A stretch of DNA of 64,000 nt from Holophagales bacterium (GCA_009836625.1 VXVC01000006.1:1-64000), one strand, 5' to 3'; positions 1-10,016 are shown, counted from the stretch's first letter. Notes: generated by a model not told the origin, from the letters alone. Program-made: numbers and translations.

Positions 1-2
1 CC

Positions 3-1025
3 CAGGAACTGCGCGACCACATCGCCACCCAGGCCCAGAGCCCGGCCACCGCGACCTACACAGACCAGCAGGGAGTCGCGGAACTGCGTGTTGCGCTGGC
101 CCGTGCTCTGACCGTGGACTACGACGCCCCGGTCGCAGTCGAACACGTGGCCGTCACTGCCGGCTGCAACCAGGCCTTCTGCCTGGCGATGATGGCGCTG
201 ACCGAACCAGGCGACGAGGTCCTGCTGCCCCTGCCCTCCTACTTCAACCACGACATGTGGCTGCGCTCCCAGGATGTAGAGCCGGTCTACCTGGAACCGG
301 GCCCCGACATGACCCCGGACCCGGCAGAGGCCGCGGCCGCCATCACCGACAGGACGCGCGCCATCGTCCTGGTGACGCCGAACAACCCGACGGGCGCCGT
401 CTACCCGCCGGCCCTCATCGAGAGTTTCTTCGAACTCGCGCGAGACCGCGGACTAGTGCTCGTGATCGACGAGACCTACCGCGAGTTCCGCGAGCACTCC
501 GACCCGCCGCACACGCTCTTCTCGCGTTCCGACTGGAGCGACACGCTGATCCACCTCTACAGCTTCTCCAAGGCCTACTGCATGGCGGGCTACCGGATCG
601 GCTGCATGGCCACCAACCCCGCCCTCCTGCGGGAAACGCTCAAGATCGCCGACTGCGTCGCCCTCTGCCCATCCCACATCGGCCAGTTGGCGGCGACCTT
701 CTGCCTCGAACACCTCGACGCCTGGAAACGCGAGTACCGCCGCACCGTCCGCGACCGCGTCGCCTACGCCGCCCGCTGCCTCCGCGAAGCGAACACCGGC
801 TTCGACGTCGTCTCCTCCGGCGGCTACTTCGTCTACCTCCGCCACCCCTTCACCGACCGCTCCTCCGTCGAAGTTGGCCGCAGCCTCGCCGAGGACCACG
901 GCATCCTCTGCCTCGCCGGCTCCATGTTCGGCCCCGGCCAGGACCGCTACCTCCGCCTCGCCTTCGCCAACGTCGATCTGCCGGCGATCGACGAGTTGGT
1001 GGCGCGGCTGCGACGGGTTCGGTGA
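3..1025 (+). CDS. Aminotransferase class I/II (PLP-dependent), 5' truncated by window edge
   Basis: Frame is open to the window start (QELRDHIATQAQSPATATYTDQQGVAELR...); motifs VTPNNPTGAVYPP and YSFSKAYCMAGYRIG (PLP lysine region). Confidence 0.9.
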   Translation, partial: QELRDHIATQAQSPATATYTDQQGVAELRVALARALTVDYDAPVAVEHVAVTAGCNQAFCLAMMALTEPGDEVLLPLPSYFNHDMWLRSQDVEPVYLEPGPDMTPDPAEAAAAITDRTRAIVLVTPNNPTGAVYPPALIESFFELARDRGLVLVIDETYREFREHSDPPHTLFSRSDWSDTLIHLYSFSKAYCMAGYRIGCMATNPALLRETLKIADCVALCPSHIGQLAATFCLEHLDAWKREYRRTVRDRVAYAARCLREANTGFDVVSSGGYFVYLRHPFTDRSSVEVGRSLAEDHGILCLAGSMFGPGQDRYLRLAFANVDLPAIDELVARLRRVR

Positions 1026-1052
1026 CAGCCGCCTGTCGGGGGTTCCGAACCG

Positions 1053-1721
1053 CTAATCCGGCGCGCGAATCTCGAAGTCGACGGTCCCAGCGTCCGGGTC
1101 GGCTTCGATGACCACGGAGCGGCCCTGGAACCAGGGGCCGGGGTTGACGAGGCGGGTTGAGCCGATCGTGTCTTCGCCTATCGCTTCGTGGATGTGGCCG
1201 GAGAAGACAAGGTCGGGCTGGTGGCGCTCGACTGCGGCACGGAGCGACTTCGAGCCGACGTGCTGGCCGCGGGCGAGGTCGCAGGCGGTGCCGTGGGGCG
1301 GCTGGTGGGAGACGAGGATGGTGGGCCTTCCCTCGACCCCGGCGGCCCGCTCGAAGGCCTCGGCGGCTACTCGTTCGTAGTCCTCCTCGGTCCGTTCGTA
1401 GGGAAGCTCACCGAAGGGGAGACCGCCTGAGAGGCCGACGAAGCGTACGCCGTCGACCACGCGGGCGCAGCGATCGAGGTTGATGTCGATCTCGCGGAAG
1501 TAGTCGTCCACCGGAGGCTGGTCGCAGTTGCCGCACACCGCCAGCACCGGCACGCCGGAGTCCCGGAGCGGCTCGACGATCCGGCGGGCGTGGTCCGGAC
1601 CGAGGAAGTTGGTCAGGTCCCCGGCCAGGAGCACAAGGTCGAAGCCGGCCGGGTCCGGCAGGCGCGGCGGCCTCTTGCCGGACCAGTGAAGATCGACGAC
1701 GCCGAGAATGCGCAGCGTCAA
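1053..1721 (-). CDS. Metallophosphoesterase (YfcE/calcineurin-like)
   Basis: 222 aa; LAGDLTNFLG, CGNCD, VSHQPPHGT, SGHIHEA metal-binding motifs. Confidence 0.85.
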   Translation of the reverse strand: MTLRILGVVDLHWSGKRPPRLPDPAGFDLVLLAGDLTNFLGPDHARRIVEPLRDSGVPVLAVCGNCDQPPVDDYFREIDINLDRCARVVDGVRFVGLSGGLPFGELPYERTEEDYERVAAEAFERAAGVEGRPTILVSHQPPHGTACDLARGQHVGSKSLRAAVERHQPDLVFSGHIHEAIGEDTIGSTRLVNPGPWFQGRSVVIEADPDAGTVDFEIRAPD

Positions 1722-1757
1722 CTCAGAGCCCCCGGGCCACCTGCGACCGCGCGACCG

Positions 1758-2159
1758 TCAGTGAACCAGCGAAGGAGTGGCATGAGCCGACTCCTGGGGT
1801 TCGTCGTCCAGGCCGTGGGACATGACGAAGACCCACGACGCCGTGCGCTCCCGCTCCGTCTCCGAGATCAACTCGAAGACGTACTCGTTCTCCTGCTCCC
1901 CCTGGAACGACTGGACGTAGGCTACTCGCTCCCTGTCGATCAGGATCTCTCCCACCAGGCGCTTGCCGTAGACGAGCTGCGCGATCAGGAAGCCACTCTC
2001 CTCAGTCACGAACTGCCAGTGAAAGTCCTCGTCGTCGCAGAGCAGAGCGTCGACTGATCCGGCCCGGATGATGCAGTTTGGATGGAGGACGAGCCACTTC
2101 CAGAACGAGTCGAGATCGAGCGTGGCCCGGGATCGCTCGACCGCGGTCGGGGCGGTCAT
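1758..2159 (-). CDS. Hypothetical protein (133 aa)
   Basis: C-terminal part of ORF 1758..4052; internal ATG at 2159 (MTAPTAVERSRATLDLDSFWKWLVLHPNCIIRAG...) has a TACGAT hexamer 6 nt upstream; the longer ORF runs antisense to two clear genes. Confidence 0.65.
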   Translation of the reverse strand: MTAPTAVERSRATLDLDSFWKWLVLHPNCIIRAGSVDALLCDDEDFHWQFVTEESGFLIAQLVYGKRLVGEILIDRERVAYVQSFQGEQENEYVFELISETERERTASWVFVMSHGLDDEPQESAHATPSLVH

Positions 2160-2204
2160 CGCGCAATCGTATCCATGCCGGAGGCGTTTGGCTAAAGTGC
2201 GCCA

Positions 2205-3197
2205 ATGCCTGACGCCTCGCCCTGGACCGGACTCGGAGTTCCGCGCTTCGCCTTCGAACGCGGTCTCCACGACCTCGGCAACAACTCGTTCGCCTGGCTC
2301 CAACCCGACGGCGGCTGGGGCTGGAGCAATGCCGGCCTGATCGTGAGCGGCGACGAATCGCTGCTCGTCGACACGCTGTTCGACCTCCCCAACACGCGCG
2401 AGATGCTCGACGCGATGAAGAAGGCGCACACCGCCGCCGGCGACATCGACCGGCTGGTCAACACGCACTCGAACGGCGACCACACCCACGGCAACGAACT
2501 CGTCGCCGGCGCCGAGATCGTCGCGTCGGCAACCGCGGTCGCCGAGATGGAGGCGACGACGCCGGAGGCGCTCGCGGCGCTGATGCGCGGCGCCCGCGAG
2601 AACGGCGGCGTGGTCGGCGACTTCCTCGTCGAGTGCTTCGGCAGCTTCGACTTCGAGGGGATCACCCACACGCTGCCCAACCGGACCTTCGACGGCCAGT
2701 TGACGCTCACGGTGGGCGACAAGCGCGTCGAGCTGACCGAAGTCGGTCCGGCCCACACCGGCGGCGACATCATCGTCCACCTCCCCGACGACCGGACCGT
2801 CTTCACCGGCGACATCCTGTTCATCGAGGGCGCTCCGATCATCTGGGCGGGACCCGTCCAGAACTGGATCGACGCCTGCGACCTGCTGCTCGGTTGGGAT
2901 CTCGAGACGATCGTGCCGGGGCACGGCCCCATCACCGACAAGCGTGGCGTAGAAGCCATGCGCGCCTACCTCGTCTACATCCGCGACGAGGCGAGGAAGC
3001 GCTACGACGCGGGGCTCTCCGCGCGCGACGCGGCGCTCGACATCGCTCTCGGCGACTTCGAGTCCTGGGGCGACAGCGAGCGGATCGCGATCAACGTCGA
3101 TTCGCTGTACCGCGAGTTCAGCGGCGGCGGCGACCGCACCCACATGCAGGAGCTGTTCGCCCGCATGGCCGAACTGGCACAGGCTCGAAGGCGTTAG
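2205..3197 (+). CDS. MBL-fold metallo-hydrolase
   Basis: 330 aa; NTHSNGDHTHGNELV, GPAHTGGDIIVHLPDDRTVFTGDILF, VPGHGP. Confidence 0.85.
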   Translation: MPDASPWTGLGVPRFAFERGLHDLGNNSFAWLQPDGGWGWSNAGLIVSGDESLLVDTLFDLPNTREMLDAMKKAHTAAGDIDRLVNTHSNGDHTHGNELVAGAEIVASATAVAEMEATTPEALAALMRGARENGGVVGDFLVECFGSFDFEGITHTLPNRTFDGQLTLTVGDKRVELTEVGPAHTGGDIIVHLPDDRTVFTGDILFIEGAPIIWAGPVQNWIDACDLLLGWDLETIVPGHGPITDKRGVEAMRAYLVYIRDEARKRYDAGLSARDAALDIALGDFESWGDSERIAINVDSLYREFSGGGDRTHMQELFARMAELAQARRR

Positions 3198-3254
3198 CGC
3201 GCCGGCTTCCGGCGCTTGCCAACCAGGGAACGACAACGAAGGGGAGAGGGAAGG

Positions 3255-3995
3255 ATGGATCTGGGAATCCACGGAAAGAAGGCCGCCGTGGCCGCGGCAT
3301 CGACGGGACTCGGCTTCGGCTGCGCCAAGGCGCTGCTCGAGGACGGCGTGGACGTCGCGATCTGCAGCCGTAGCGAGGAGCGGATCAGGGAAGCCGCTGC
3401 GACGCTGGGCACCGGCGCCGTGCCGATCGTCGCCGACATGTCCACTGAGGAGGGCGCCCGTTCCTTCGTAGAGCAAGCCACCGAGAAGCTGGGGCAGGTC
3501 GACATCCTCGTCGCCAACGCGGGCGGTCCGCCGCCCGGATCGCCGGCCACCACTTCGATCGACGGCTACAGGCAGGCGCTCGACTTGAACCTGCTGTCGA
3601 CGATCGTCATGTGCCAGGCGGCCCTCCCGGGCATGCGCGAGCGCGGCTGGGGCCGGATCGTGGCGATCACCTCGATCGGCGCCCGCCAGCCGATCGGCAA
3701 TCTCGCCGCCTCCTCGGTAGCCCGCGCCGGCGTCAGCAGTTTCCTCAAGACGCTGTCCACGGAGGTCGCCCGGGACGGCGTCACGGTCAACTCGGCCCAA
3801 CCCGGCATTCACGCCACCGACCGGATCAAGTCCCTGGGCAACACGGACGTCGTGGCGCAGCGCGTGCCGACCGGCACCCTCGGAACCGCGGAGGACTTCG
3901 GCAAGGCGGTCGCCTTCCTCTGTTCGGAGCCGGCCAGGTTCATCACCGGCACGAGCATCCTGCTCGACGGCGGCGCCTACCCGGGCCTTATCTGA
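3255..3995 (+). CDS. SDR family oxidoreductase
   Basis: Start trimmed to ATG 3255 after GGAGAGGGAAGG; ASTGLGFGCAKAL, NAGGPP, LDGGAYPG. Confidence 0.85.
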   Translation: MDLGIHGKKAAVAAASTGLGFGCAKALLEDGVDVAICSRSEERIREAAATLGTGAVPIVADMSTEEGARSFVEQATEKLGQVDILVANAGGPPPGSPATTSIDGYRQALDLNLLSTIVMCQAALPGMRERGWGRIVAITSIGARQPIGNLAASSVARAGVSSFLKTLSTEVARDGVTVNSAQPGIHATDRIKSLGNTDVVAQRVPTGTLGTAEDFGKAVAFLCSEPARFITGTSILLDGGAYPGLI

Positions 3996-5196
3996 GCGCA
4001 GGGCGGACGCGCACGAAGTCCCTCCCCGCCGCCCACAACGCCGCGCAGCCAAGCCAGGACATGACCGCTGCCAGCACGTAAGCGTTCCGATAGCCGCCCG
4101 CCAGGTCGTGGGCCCATCCCAGAAGGAAGGGCCCCAACGCGACGCCGATCGAGGCGAGCAACGTGCTCACCGAGTAGATCCGCGCGTAGCTCCTGGTGCC
4201 GAAGGCCTCGGCGATCAGGAGCGGCTGCATCATGAGGAAGCTGCCGATGGTGAGCCCGAAGGCGCTCGACGCGATCAGCAGGCCCGCTACGCTCGTGCTC
4301 GATCCCAGGACGACCAGCGTGAAACCCTGGAAGACCAGCAGGACCAGCGCGAACCCACGATAGGGAATCCGCCCCAGCAACGTGCCGGAAGCCAAGCGTC
4401 CCACCACGCTCGAGGCGGCCAGCACCGAGACTGCGAGGCCCGCCACCGCGGGTTCGTGGACGCTGACCAGGCGAAACTGGTGGGCGATGGCGCCGACCTG
4501 CGCCATCAGGCCGAAGAAGAACGTGCCGGCGACACCCAGGAAGTAGCGCGAGCGGAAAGCCTCCCGGGCGCCGACACCCGGCTCCTCGGCATCCTCGAAC
4601 TCCCCCAACCGGTCCATGTCTCCGCGCGGCCGCGGAATCAGCCGCCACAGCGACACGGGCAGGATGCCCAGGACGTAAACGCCGGCCACGATCTCGCTGC
4701 CGCGCCGCAGTCCGTACTCACCGATCACCCAGGCGGCGAAGGGCGCGACCGCGATGCCGCCTACCGAAAGCCCCGTGAACACAACCGACAGGGCAAGTGC
4801 CCGCCGGCGCGCGAACCACCTCGTGACGACCGTGCTCGCGGTCAGCATGTTCGTGGCCGAGAACCCGAAGCCGAAGAGGGCAAAGGCCGAGTAAACCTGC
4901 AGGACTGTCTCGACACGACCGATCAGGACCAGAGACGCCGCGCAGATCGCGACGCCCGCCGCGACCGACCAGCGGGCATCGATCCGTTCGATCACGCTGG
5001 CGACACCGAGCCCGGCGAAACCGCTCACGGCGAAGAAGATCGTCGGAGCAAGCGAGGCCGCGAAGACGGTCAGGCCGCGTTCACGCGTCAGCGCCTCGAG
5101 CAGGACCGACTGGTTGTAGAAGCCGAGGCCGGACGAGAACATCATCATCGCGAACAGTGCTCCGACGATCTGCCAGCGGGTGGAGATGCGCGGCAT
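3988..5196 (-). CDS. MFS transporter
   Basis: About 402 aa, many TM segments (MPRISTRWQIVGALFAMMMFSSGLGFYNQSVLLEAL...); start overlaps upstream permease stop as TGATG. Confidence 0.85.
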   Translation of the reverse strand: MPRISTRWQIVGALFAMMMFSSGLGFYNQSVLLEALTRERGLTVFAASLAPTIFFAVSGFAGLGVASVIERIDARWSVAAGVAICAASLVLIGRVETVLQVYSAFALFGFGFSATNMLTASTVVTRWFARRRALALSVVFTGLSVGGIAVAPFAAWVIGEYGLRRGSEIVAGVYVLGILPVSLWRLIPRPRGDMDRLGEFEDAEEPGVGAREAFRSRYFLGVAGTFFFGLMAQVGAIAHQFRLVSVHEPAVAGLAVSVLAASSVVGRLASGTLLGRIPYRGFALVLLVFQGFTLVVLGSSTSVAGLLIASSAFGLTIGSFLMMQPLLIAEAFGTRSYARIYSVSTLLASIGVALGPFLLGWAHDLAGGYRNAYVLAAVMSWLGCAALWAAGRDFVRVRPALR

Positions 5197-7793
5197 CAAC
5201 GCGCCTCGCGCAGGGAGTCGATCGGAGGTCTCTGCAACGCGCCGACGCTGGCCAGGAGCCCCACAGCCAGCGACAGCAGGCTGCCCGCGGCGAGCGCCCC
5301 GAACACTGCCCAGGGCCTGAACGACCAGGCAAGTTCGAGCTCCCGGGTGACCAGCCACCAGGCCGCCGCCGAGCCGAGCACGGCCGCCACGAACGCCGCC
5401 GACAGGCCGACCAGGGCGTACTCGGCCGCGAACGCGCGCAGCACGTCGAAGCGGGTCGAGCCGATCGTCTTGAGCAGGGCCGCCTCACGGCCGCGTCGCG
5501 CGGAGCTCGCGGCGACCGCGCCGGCCAGCGTCAGCAGGGCCGCGGCCACCGTGAAGCTGCCCAGAACCCGCACACCGACCTGAAGATCGCTCACGAGGTC
5601 GACCACCTTCTGGAGCACTTCCCGGATCCGGACCACGGCGACACCGGGATAGGCGACGTAGATCTCGTCCTGGATCCGCTGCTCGCGCTCCTGTGGGAGC
5701 CACGCCGCCGCGAGCCGCGTGTGCGGCGCCCAGTCCAGCACGGCCGGTTCGACCACGAGGAAGAAGTTGATGCCGAAACCCTCCCAGTCCACCCGTCGCA
5801 GGCTGGTCACGGTGATCCTGGTCTCCCGTCCGCCGACCTCCAGGTCGATCGTCGAACCGACGCTCACTCCGATCGTCTCCGCGAAGTCCTGCTCGACGCT
5901 GACCTCGCCAAGCGCAGGATCGACCCAGGGCCGCAGCGCCGTCGCCGCTCCCGAAGCCTCGAGAATCACGTTGTCGGCGGGCAGTTCATCGAGAAACGTC
6001 AACCGCAGTTGCCGCCTCAGGGCCCAGCGGTTGCGCTCGTTCAGCCGCTCGGCCACCGGAACTCCGTCGATCGCCCTGACTCGGGCCATCACCACCGGCG
6101 CCGACTGCACCCTCCGGGCCCCCTGGCGCTCCAGAAGCCCGGCGAGGTCACCCCAGCCCGTCGCCGGCACGTTCAGGAGGAACGCGCTCGGCGCTTCGTC
6201 GGGAAGCCCGGCGGCCAATTCGTCGTGAAGGTGTCCCTGGACGACGAACATGGCGAGCAACACCATCAGGCCCATTCCCAGCGCGACCGAGGCCGCCAGC
6301 GTGCCCGATTCGGGTCGCGCCAGCGCCGCGACGCCGTAGCGGAGCCAGGAGGAGCGACACCTGGGCGCCAGGAAGCGGGCCAGCCTCCGCAACGCCAGCG
6401 CCGCCAGGATCAGGGCGACGACAGCCGCCACGACCGCGCCCATGAACCGGAGCGCCAGCCACAGGGACCCGGCCTGGAGCGCGGTCGAACCCGCCACGCC
6501 GCCGCCCACCGCGAACACGGAGAGGGCGCTCGCGAGCCGTGAACCCGGCAGCGGTTCGGCGCCGCTGCGGAACACGCGCACCGGCGGCGCGCGCAGCACG
6601 ACGAGTAGCGCCGGAGCCGAGAAAGCGGTCGACACGCCGATGCCGAGGGCCACTCCCCGGCCGAAGGCCCACGGCTGCCAGATCGAGACCGCCTCGACCG
6701 GTAGCGCGCCGCCCAGGATCGCCGGCACGAGAAGGATGGAGAGCAGCCCGGCAACGCCGCCGATCACCCCCGCCACCAGGCCCAGCAGGACCGCCTGAAC
6801 GACGTACGTGCGCATCAGGTCGCGCGGCCGTGCCCCCAGGCACTTGAGCACCGCCAGCGCGTCGAGACGCTGGGTCAGCCAGGCGCGAATGCCCTGCGCC
6901 ACGCCGACGCCGCCGACCAGGAGCGACAGCAGCGCGACCAGCCCCAGGTAGCGCGAGAGTCGTTCGAGGTCCTCGCGAATGCCGGGCTGGGCATCGGCGT
7001 AGGTCTCGACCCGAACCGCCGCGTTGTCGTCGATCTCGCCGCGCAGGGCGTTCGCCCGTGTCTCAAGCTCCTCAAGCGAATGCTCTCCCGGCAGCCGCAC
7101 CAGCACCCGGTAGCCGCCAAAGCCGGCGAACGGGAAGATCCGCGCCGCCTCCTGCGCCGCAACGCCAACGACGACCCGCGGCCCGAACGCGAACCCGGTG
7201 GGCAGCCGGTCCGGTTCCCCTTCAAGCGAGCCGATGATCCGGAGCGTCCGCCGGCCGAGACGCAGATCGTCGCCGACCTCCAGATCGAGACGGGACAGCG
7301 CCTCCGGCGACACGAGCGCCGAGTGGTCGCCCAGAACGTCCGCCGGGCTCGTCCCGGCGGCTAGCGGCGGCTCCGTCACGAGCTCGCCATAGAACGGATA
7401 GCCGCCCGACACCGCTTTCAGCTCGGCCAGCAGGCTCGCCGGACCCTCGCCGCCCACCTCTGCCGGCGACGCTGCTCCAGGCGACGCTGCCAGGGGCGAG
7501 GCGCGGCCCACCATCGCCGCCATCTCGCGCACCTCGGCGCGAGCGGCCCCAGGGACGCCATCGATCGTCTCCAGCACGTCTTCCGGAATCGGACCCCGTG
7601 AGCGAAACACCAGATCCGCCGCCAGCAGCTTTCGGGCCTCCCCCCGAATCGCGCCGTCGACGCTCGAGGCGAGTCCAGCGACCGAGACGACGGCGCCGAC
7701 TCCGACCGAGAGGCACGACACCCAGACCCAGACCCGTCCCAGGGAGCCCCGGAGCTCCCGCAGCGAGTACCTAAGCGCGACCCGCGGCCTCAC
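5196..7793 (-). CDS. ABC transporter permease, FtsX/MacB-like (YbbP type)
   Basis: 865 aa; N-terminal TM plus periplasmic domain, two FtsX-like blocks (LVALLSLLVGGVGVAQGIRAWL..., LGSFTVAAALLTLAGAVAASSARRGREAALLKTIGSTRFDV). Confidence 0.9.
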   Translation of the reverse strand: MRPRVALRYSLRELRGSLGRVWVWVSCLSVGVGAVVSVAGLASSVDGAIRGEARKLLAADLVFRSRGPIPEDVLETIDGVPGAARAEVREMAAMVGRASPLAASPGAASPAEVGGEGPASLLAELKAVSGGYPFYGELVTEPPLAAGTSPADVLGDHSALVSPEALSRLDLEVGDDLRLGRRTLRIIGSLEGEPDRLPTGFAFGPRVVVGVAAQEAARIFPFAGFGGYRVLVRLPGEHSLEELETRANALRGEIDDNAAVRVETYADAQPGIREDLERLSRYLGLVALLSLLVGGVGVAQGIRAWLTQRLDALAVLKCLGARPRDLMRTYVVQAVLLGLVAGVIGGVAGLLSILLVPAILGGALPVEAVSIWQPWAFGRGVALGIGVSTAFSAPALLVVLRAPPVRVFRSGAEPLPGSRLASALSVFAVGGGVAGSTALQAGSLWLALRFMGAVVAAVVALILAALALRRLARFLAPRCRSSWLRYGVAALARPESGTLAASVALGMGLMVLLAMFVVQGHLHDELAAGLPDEAPSAFLLNVPATGWGDLAGLLERQGARRVQSAPVVMARVRAIDGVPVAERLNERNRWALRRQLRLTFLDELPADNVILEASGAATALRPWVDPALGEVSVEQDFAETIGVSVGSTIDLEVGGRETRITVTSLRRVDWEGFGINFFLVVEPAVLDWAPHTRLAAAWLPQEREQRIQDEIYVAYPGVAVVRIREVLQKVVDLVSDLQVGVRVLGSFTVAAALLTLAGAVAASSARRGREAALLKTIGSTRFDVLRAFAAEYALVGLSAAFVAAVLGSAAAWWLVTRELELAWSFRPWAVFGALAAGSLLSLAVGLLASVGALQRPPIDSLREAR

Positions 7794-8518
7794 CGGGCGC
7801 TTGCTTCCGCGATGCGGCCGTCCACCATGATCAGCTCGCGGTCGGCGCGCGCAGCCACCGCCGGATCATGGGTCACCAGCACCAGGGTCGATCCGAATCG
7901 ATCCCGCAACGCCATCATCACGTCGAGGACAGCCGCGCCGGTCACCGAGTCCAGGTTGCCCGTCGGCTCGTCCCCCAGGAGGATCCGGGGCTCGGCGGCG
8001 AACGCCCTGGCCAGAGCCACGCGCTGCTGCTCCCCGCCCGAGAGTTGCGACGGGTAGTGGTGGACGCGTTCCGCCAGACCGACCTCCGCCAGCAGTTCCT
8101 CCGCCCGCCGGCCGGAGCGCCTGCGTCCCAGGAGGTCGAGCGGGAACTGGACGTTCTCGCGCGCGGTCAGGTTGGGGAGCAACTGAAACGCCTGGAAGAC
8201 GAAGCCGATCTTCTCGCGCCGCAGCAGGGCCAGTTCGTCCTCGCTCAGATGCTCGATCGGCTGGCCGTCGATCAGGACGCTCCCGGCGGTAGGCCGATCG
8301 AGTCCGGCAAGCAGCGCGAGCAACGTCGACTTGCCGGCCCCGGAGGGGCCCCGGACGGACACGCACTCGCCAGCGGCCACTTCGAGATCGACGTCGTCGA
8401 CCACGACCAGGGTGCGCTCCCCTGAACTCAGTTCGCGACGAAGTCCGCGGGTCTCGAGGCGGGAAGGGGCCCCCTGCAACACCGGCGCAGCCGCCCCGAT
8501 CGCCTCTTCGGGACTCAA
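7790..8518 (-). CDS. ABC transporter ATP-binding protein (LolD/YbbA-like)
   Basis: Walker A GPSGAGKST, signature LSGGEQQRVALARAF, Walker B ILLGDEPTGNLD; likely TTG start at 8518 overlapping the upstream TGA. Confidence 0.9.
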   Translation of the reverse strand: MSPEEAIGAAAPVLQGAPSRLETRGLRRELSSGERTLVVVDDVDLEVAAGECVSVRGPSGAGKSTLLALLAGLDRPTAGSVLIDGQPIEHLSEDELALLRREKIGFVFQAFQLLPNLTARENVQFPLDLLGRRRSGRRAEELLAEVGLAERVHHYPSQLSGGEQQRVALARAFAAEPRILLGDEPTGNLDSVTGAAVLDVMMALRDRFGSTLVLVTHDPAVAARADRELIMVDGRIAEASAR

Positions 8519-9198
8519 ACGTAGCCCAGCATCGCCCGCCACTGCTCGAGACTGTCCGGTCGGAGGTAAGCGTTCCACATGAGCTCCCGGCCGATCGTCG
8601 AACTGGACTCGGGGCCGTAGTCGTGGCCCGGGTAGATCGCAAGTTCCGGCGGCAAGCTCTTCAGCCGCTGCAGTGAGCGGTACATCGCGTCGACATCGCT
8701 GTGCGGCAGGTCGATCCGGCCGATCCCCTGCACGAACAGCGTGTCCGCGGTCAGTACGTGGCTGCCGGCGCGAAAACAGCAACTGCCCGGCGAGTGGCCC
8801 GGCGTGTGGAGCACCTCGACCGCCAGGTCGCCGAGTTCAAGGACGTCGCCGTCACGGAACGACTCCACGCGGTGGGGCGGGCAACCGACGATCTCGGCGC
8901 CGCGCTCGGCCTCGGCCTCGTGTATCAGCATCGGCAGGTCGAACTCGGCGCGCAACTCCCGCACCCCCGGCACGTGCTGACCGAAGATGTCGCCGCCGAT
9001 GTGATCCTGGTGAAAGTGGGTCGCCAGCACGCCGACCACCTCGTAGCCCTGCTCCTCCGCGATCCTGACGACGCCGACCGGCTCCCAGGCCGGATCGACG
9101 ACCCAAGCGCGGCGGGTCGACGGGTCGGCCAGGACGTAGACGAAGTTCGCCATCGGTCCGGCCTGGATCTGGATCAGGCGCGGTTCGCCGTCGCTCAT
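8515..9198 (-). CDS. MBL-fold hydrolase (glyoxalase II-like)
   Basis: 227 aa; THFHQDHIGG, HTPGHSPGSCCF, TADTLFVQGIGRID, YPGHDYG. Confidence 0.88.
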   Translation of the reverse strand: MSDGEPRLIQIQAGPMANFVYVLADPSTRRAWVVDPAWEPVGVVRIAEEQGYEVVGVLATHFHQDHIGGDIFGQHVPGVRELRAEFDLPMLIHEAEAERGAEIVGCPPHRVESFRDGDVLELGDLAVEVLHTPGHSPGSCCFRAGSHVLTADTLFVQGIGRIDLPHSDVDAMYRSLQRLKSLPPELAIYPGHDYGPESSSTIGRELMWNAYLRPDSLEQWRAMLGYV

Positions 9199-9248
9199 CG
9201 TCCGCGGAATCTACCCCGGCCCCGCGCGGAGTTGTAATCTCCCCCGCC

Positions 9249-10016
9249 ATGACGACCCGAGACGCACGCCGCATCTTCGACCTTTCCGGCCGCACCGCCC
9301 TGGTCACCGGCGGCAGCCGCGGTCTCGGCCGCGAGATGTCGCTCGCCTTTGCCGCCGCCGGGGCGAACGTCGTCGTCACCAGCCGGAAGATCGACTCCTG
9401 CCGCTCCGTCGTCTCGGAGATCGAAGCGATGGGCGGGAAAGGCCTGGCACATGCCTGCCACGTCGGTCGCTGGGCTGACGTCGACGCCCTGATTGACGCC
9501 GCGTACGAGCGCTTCGGCAAGCTCGACGTCCTGGTCAACAACGCCGGCATGTCACCGCTCTACCCGAGCCTCTCCGAAGTCAGCGAAGAGCTGTTCGACA
9601 AGGTCGTCGGCGTCAACCTGAAGGGCCCCTTTCGGCTCGCCGCGGTGATCGGCTCGCGGATGGCCGAGGGCGACGGCGGCAGCATCATCAACGTGACCAG
9701 CACCGCCGCGATCCACCCGAGCGCCAATGCGGAACCCTACGGCGCGTCCAAGGCGGGACTGAACGCCCTGACCGAGTCGCTGGCTCACGCCTACGGCCCC
9801 AGGGTCCGGGTCAACGCGATCATGCCAGGGCCGTTCCTGACCGACATCTCGAAGGCGTGGGACCTGGAAGCGTTCAACCGGCGAGCGAAGACTTCCATCG
9901 CGCTCGGCCGCGGCGGGGAGCCGGACGAGATCGTGGGCGCGGCGCTCTACCTCGCCTCCGACGCTTCGAGCTACACGACGGGGGCGATCCTGCGAATCGA
10001 CGGCGGCAGCCGTTGA
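9249..10016 (+). CDS. SDR family oxidoreductase
   Basis: 255 aa; VTGGSRGLGREM, NNAGMSPL, YGASKAGL, RIDGGSR C-terminus. Confidence 0.9.
   Translation: MTTRDARRIFDLSGRTALVTGGSRGLGREMSLAFAAAGANVVVTSRKIDSCRSVVSEIEAMGGKGLAHACHVGRWADVDALIDAAYERFGKLDVLVNNAGMSPLYPSLSEVSEELFDKVVGVNLKGPFRLAAVIGSRMAEGDGGSIINVTSTAAIHPSANAEPYGASKAGLNALTESLAHAYGPRVRVNAIMPGPFLTDISKAWDLEAFNRRAKTSIALGRGGEPDEIVGAALYLASDASSYTTGAILRIDGGSR

Noticed and set aside
1024-1037. GACAG-CCGC-CTGTC mini-hairpin after the aminotransferase
   Set aside because: 5-bp stem with no U-tract; within chance expectation in GC-rich DNA.
1758-4052. 764-aa minus-strand ORF
   Set aside because: Only the last 133 aa look genuine; the rest runs antisense to the MBL hydrolase and SDR genes and is a high-GC shadow frame.
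4108-6542. Long plus-strand ORFs (491 and 461 aa) opposite the MFS and permease genes
   Set aside because: Composition (R/D/G/E/Q-rich) typical of antisense frames in high-GC DNA; no domain motif.
7460-7510. Short direct repeat GGCGACGCTGC in the permease gene
   Set aside because: Encodes an Ala/Ser/Pro-rich loop; ordinary low-complexity coding repeat.
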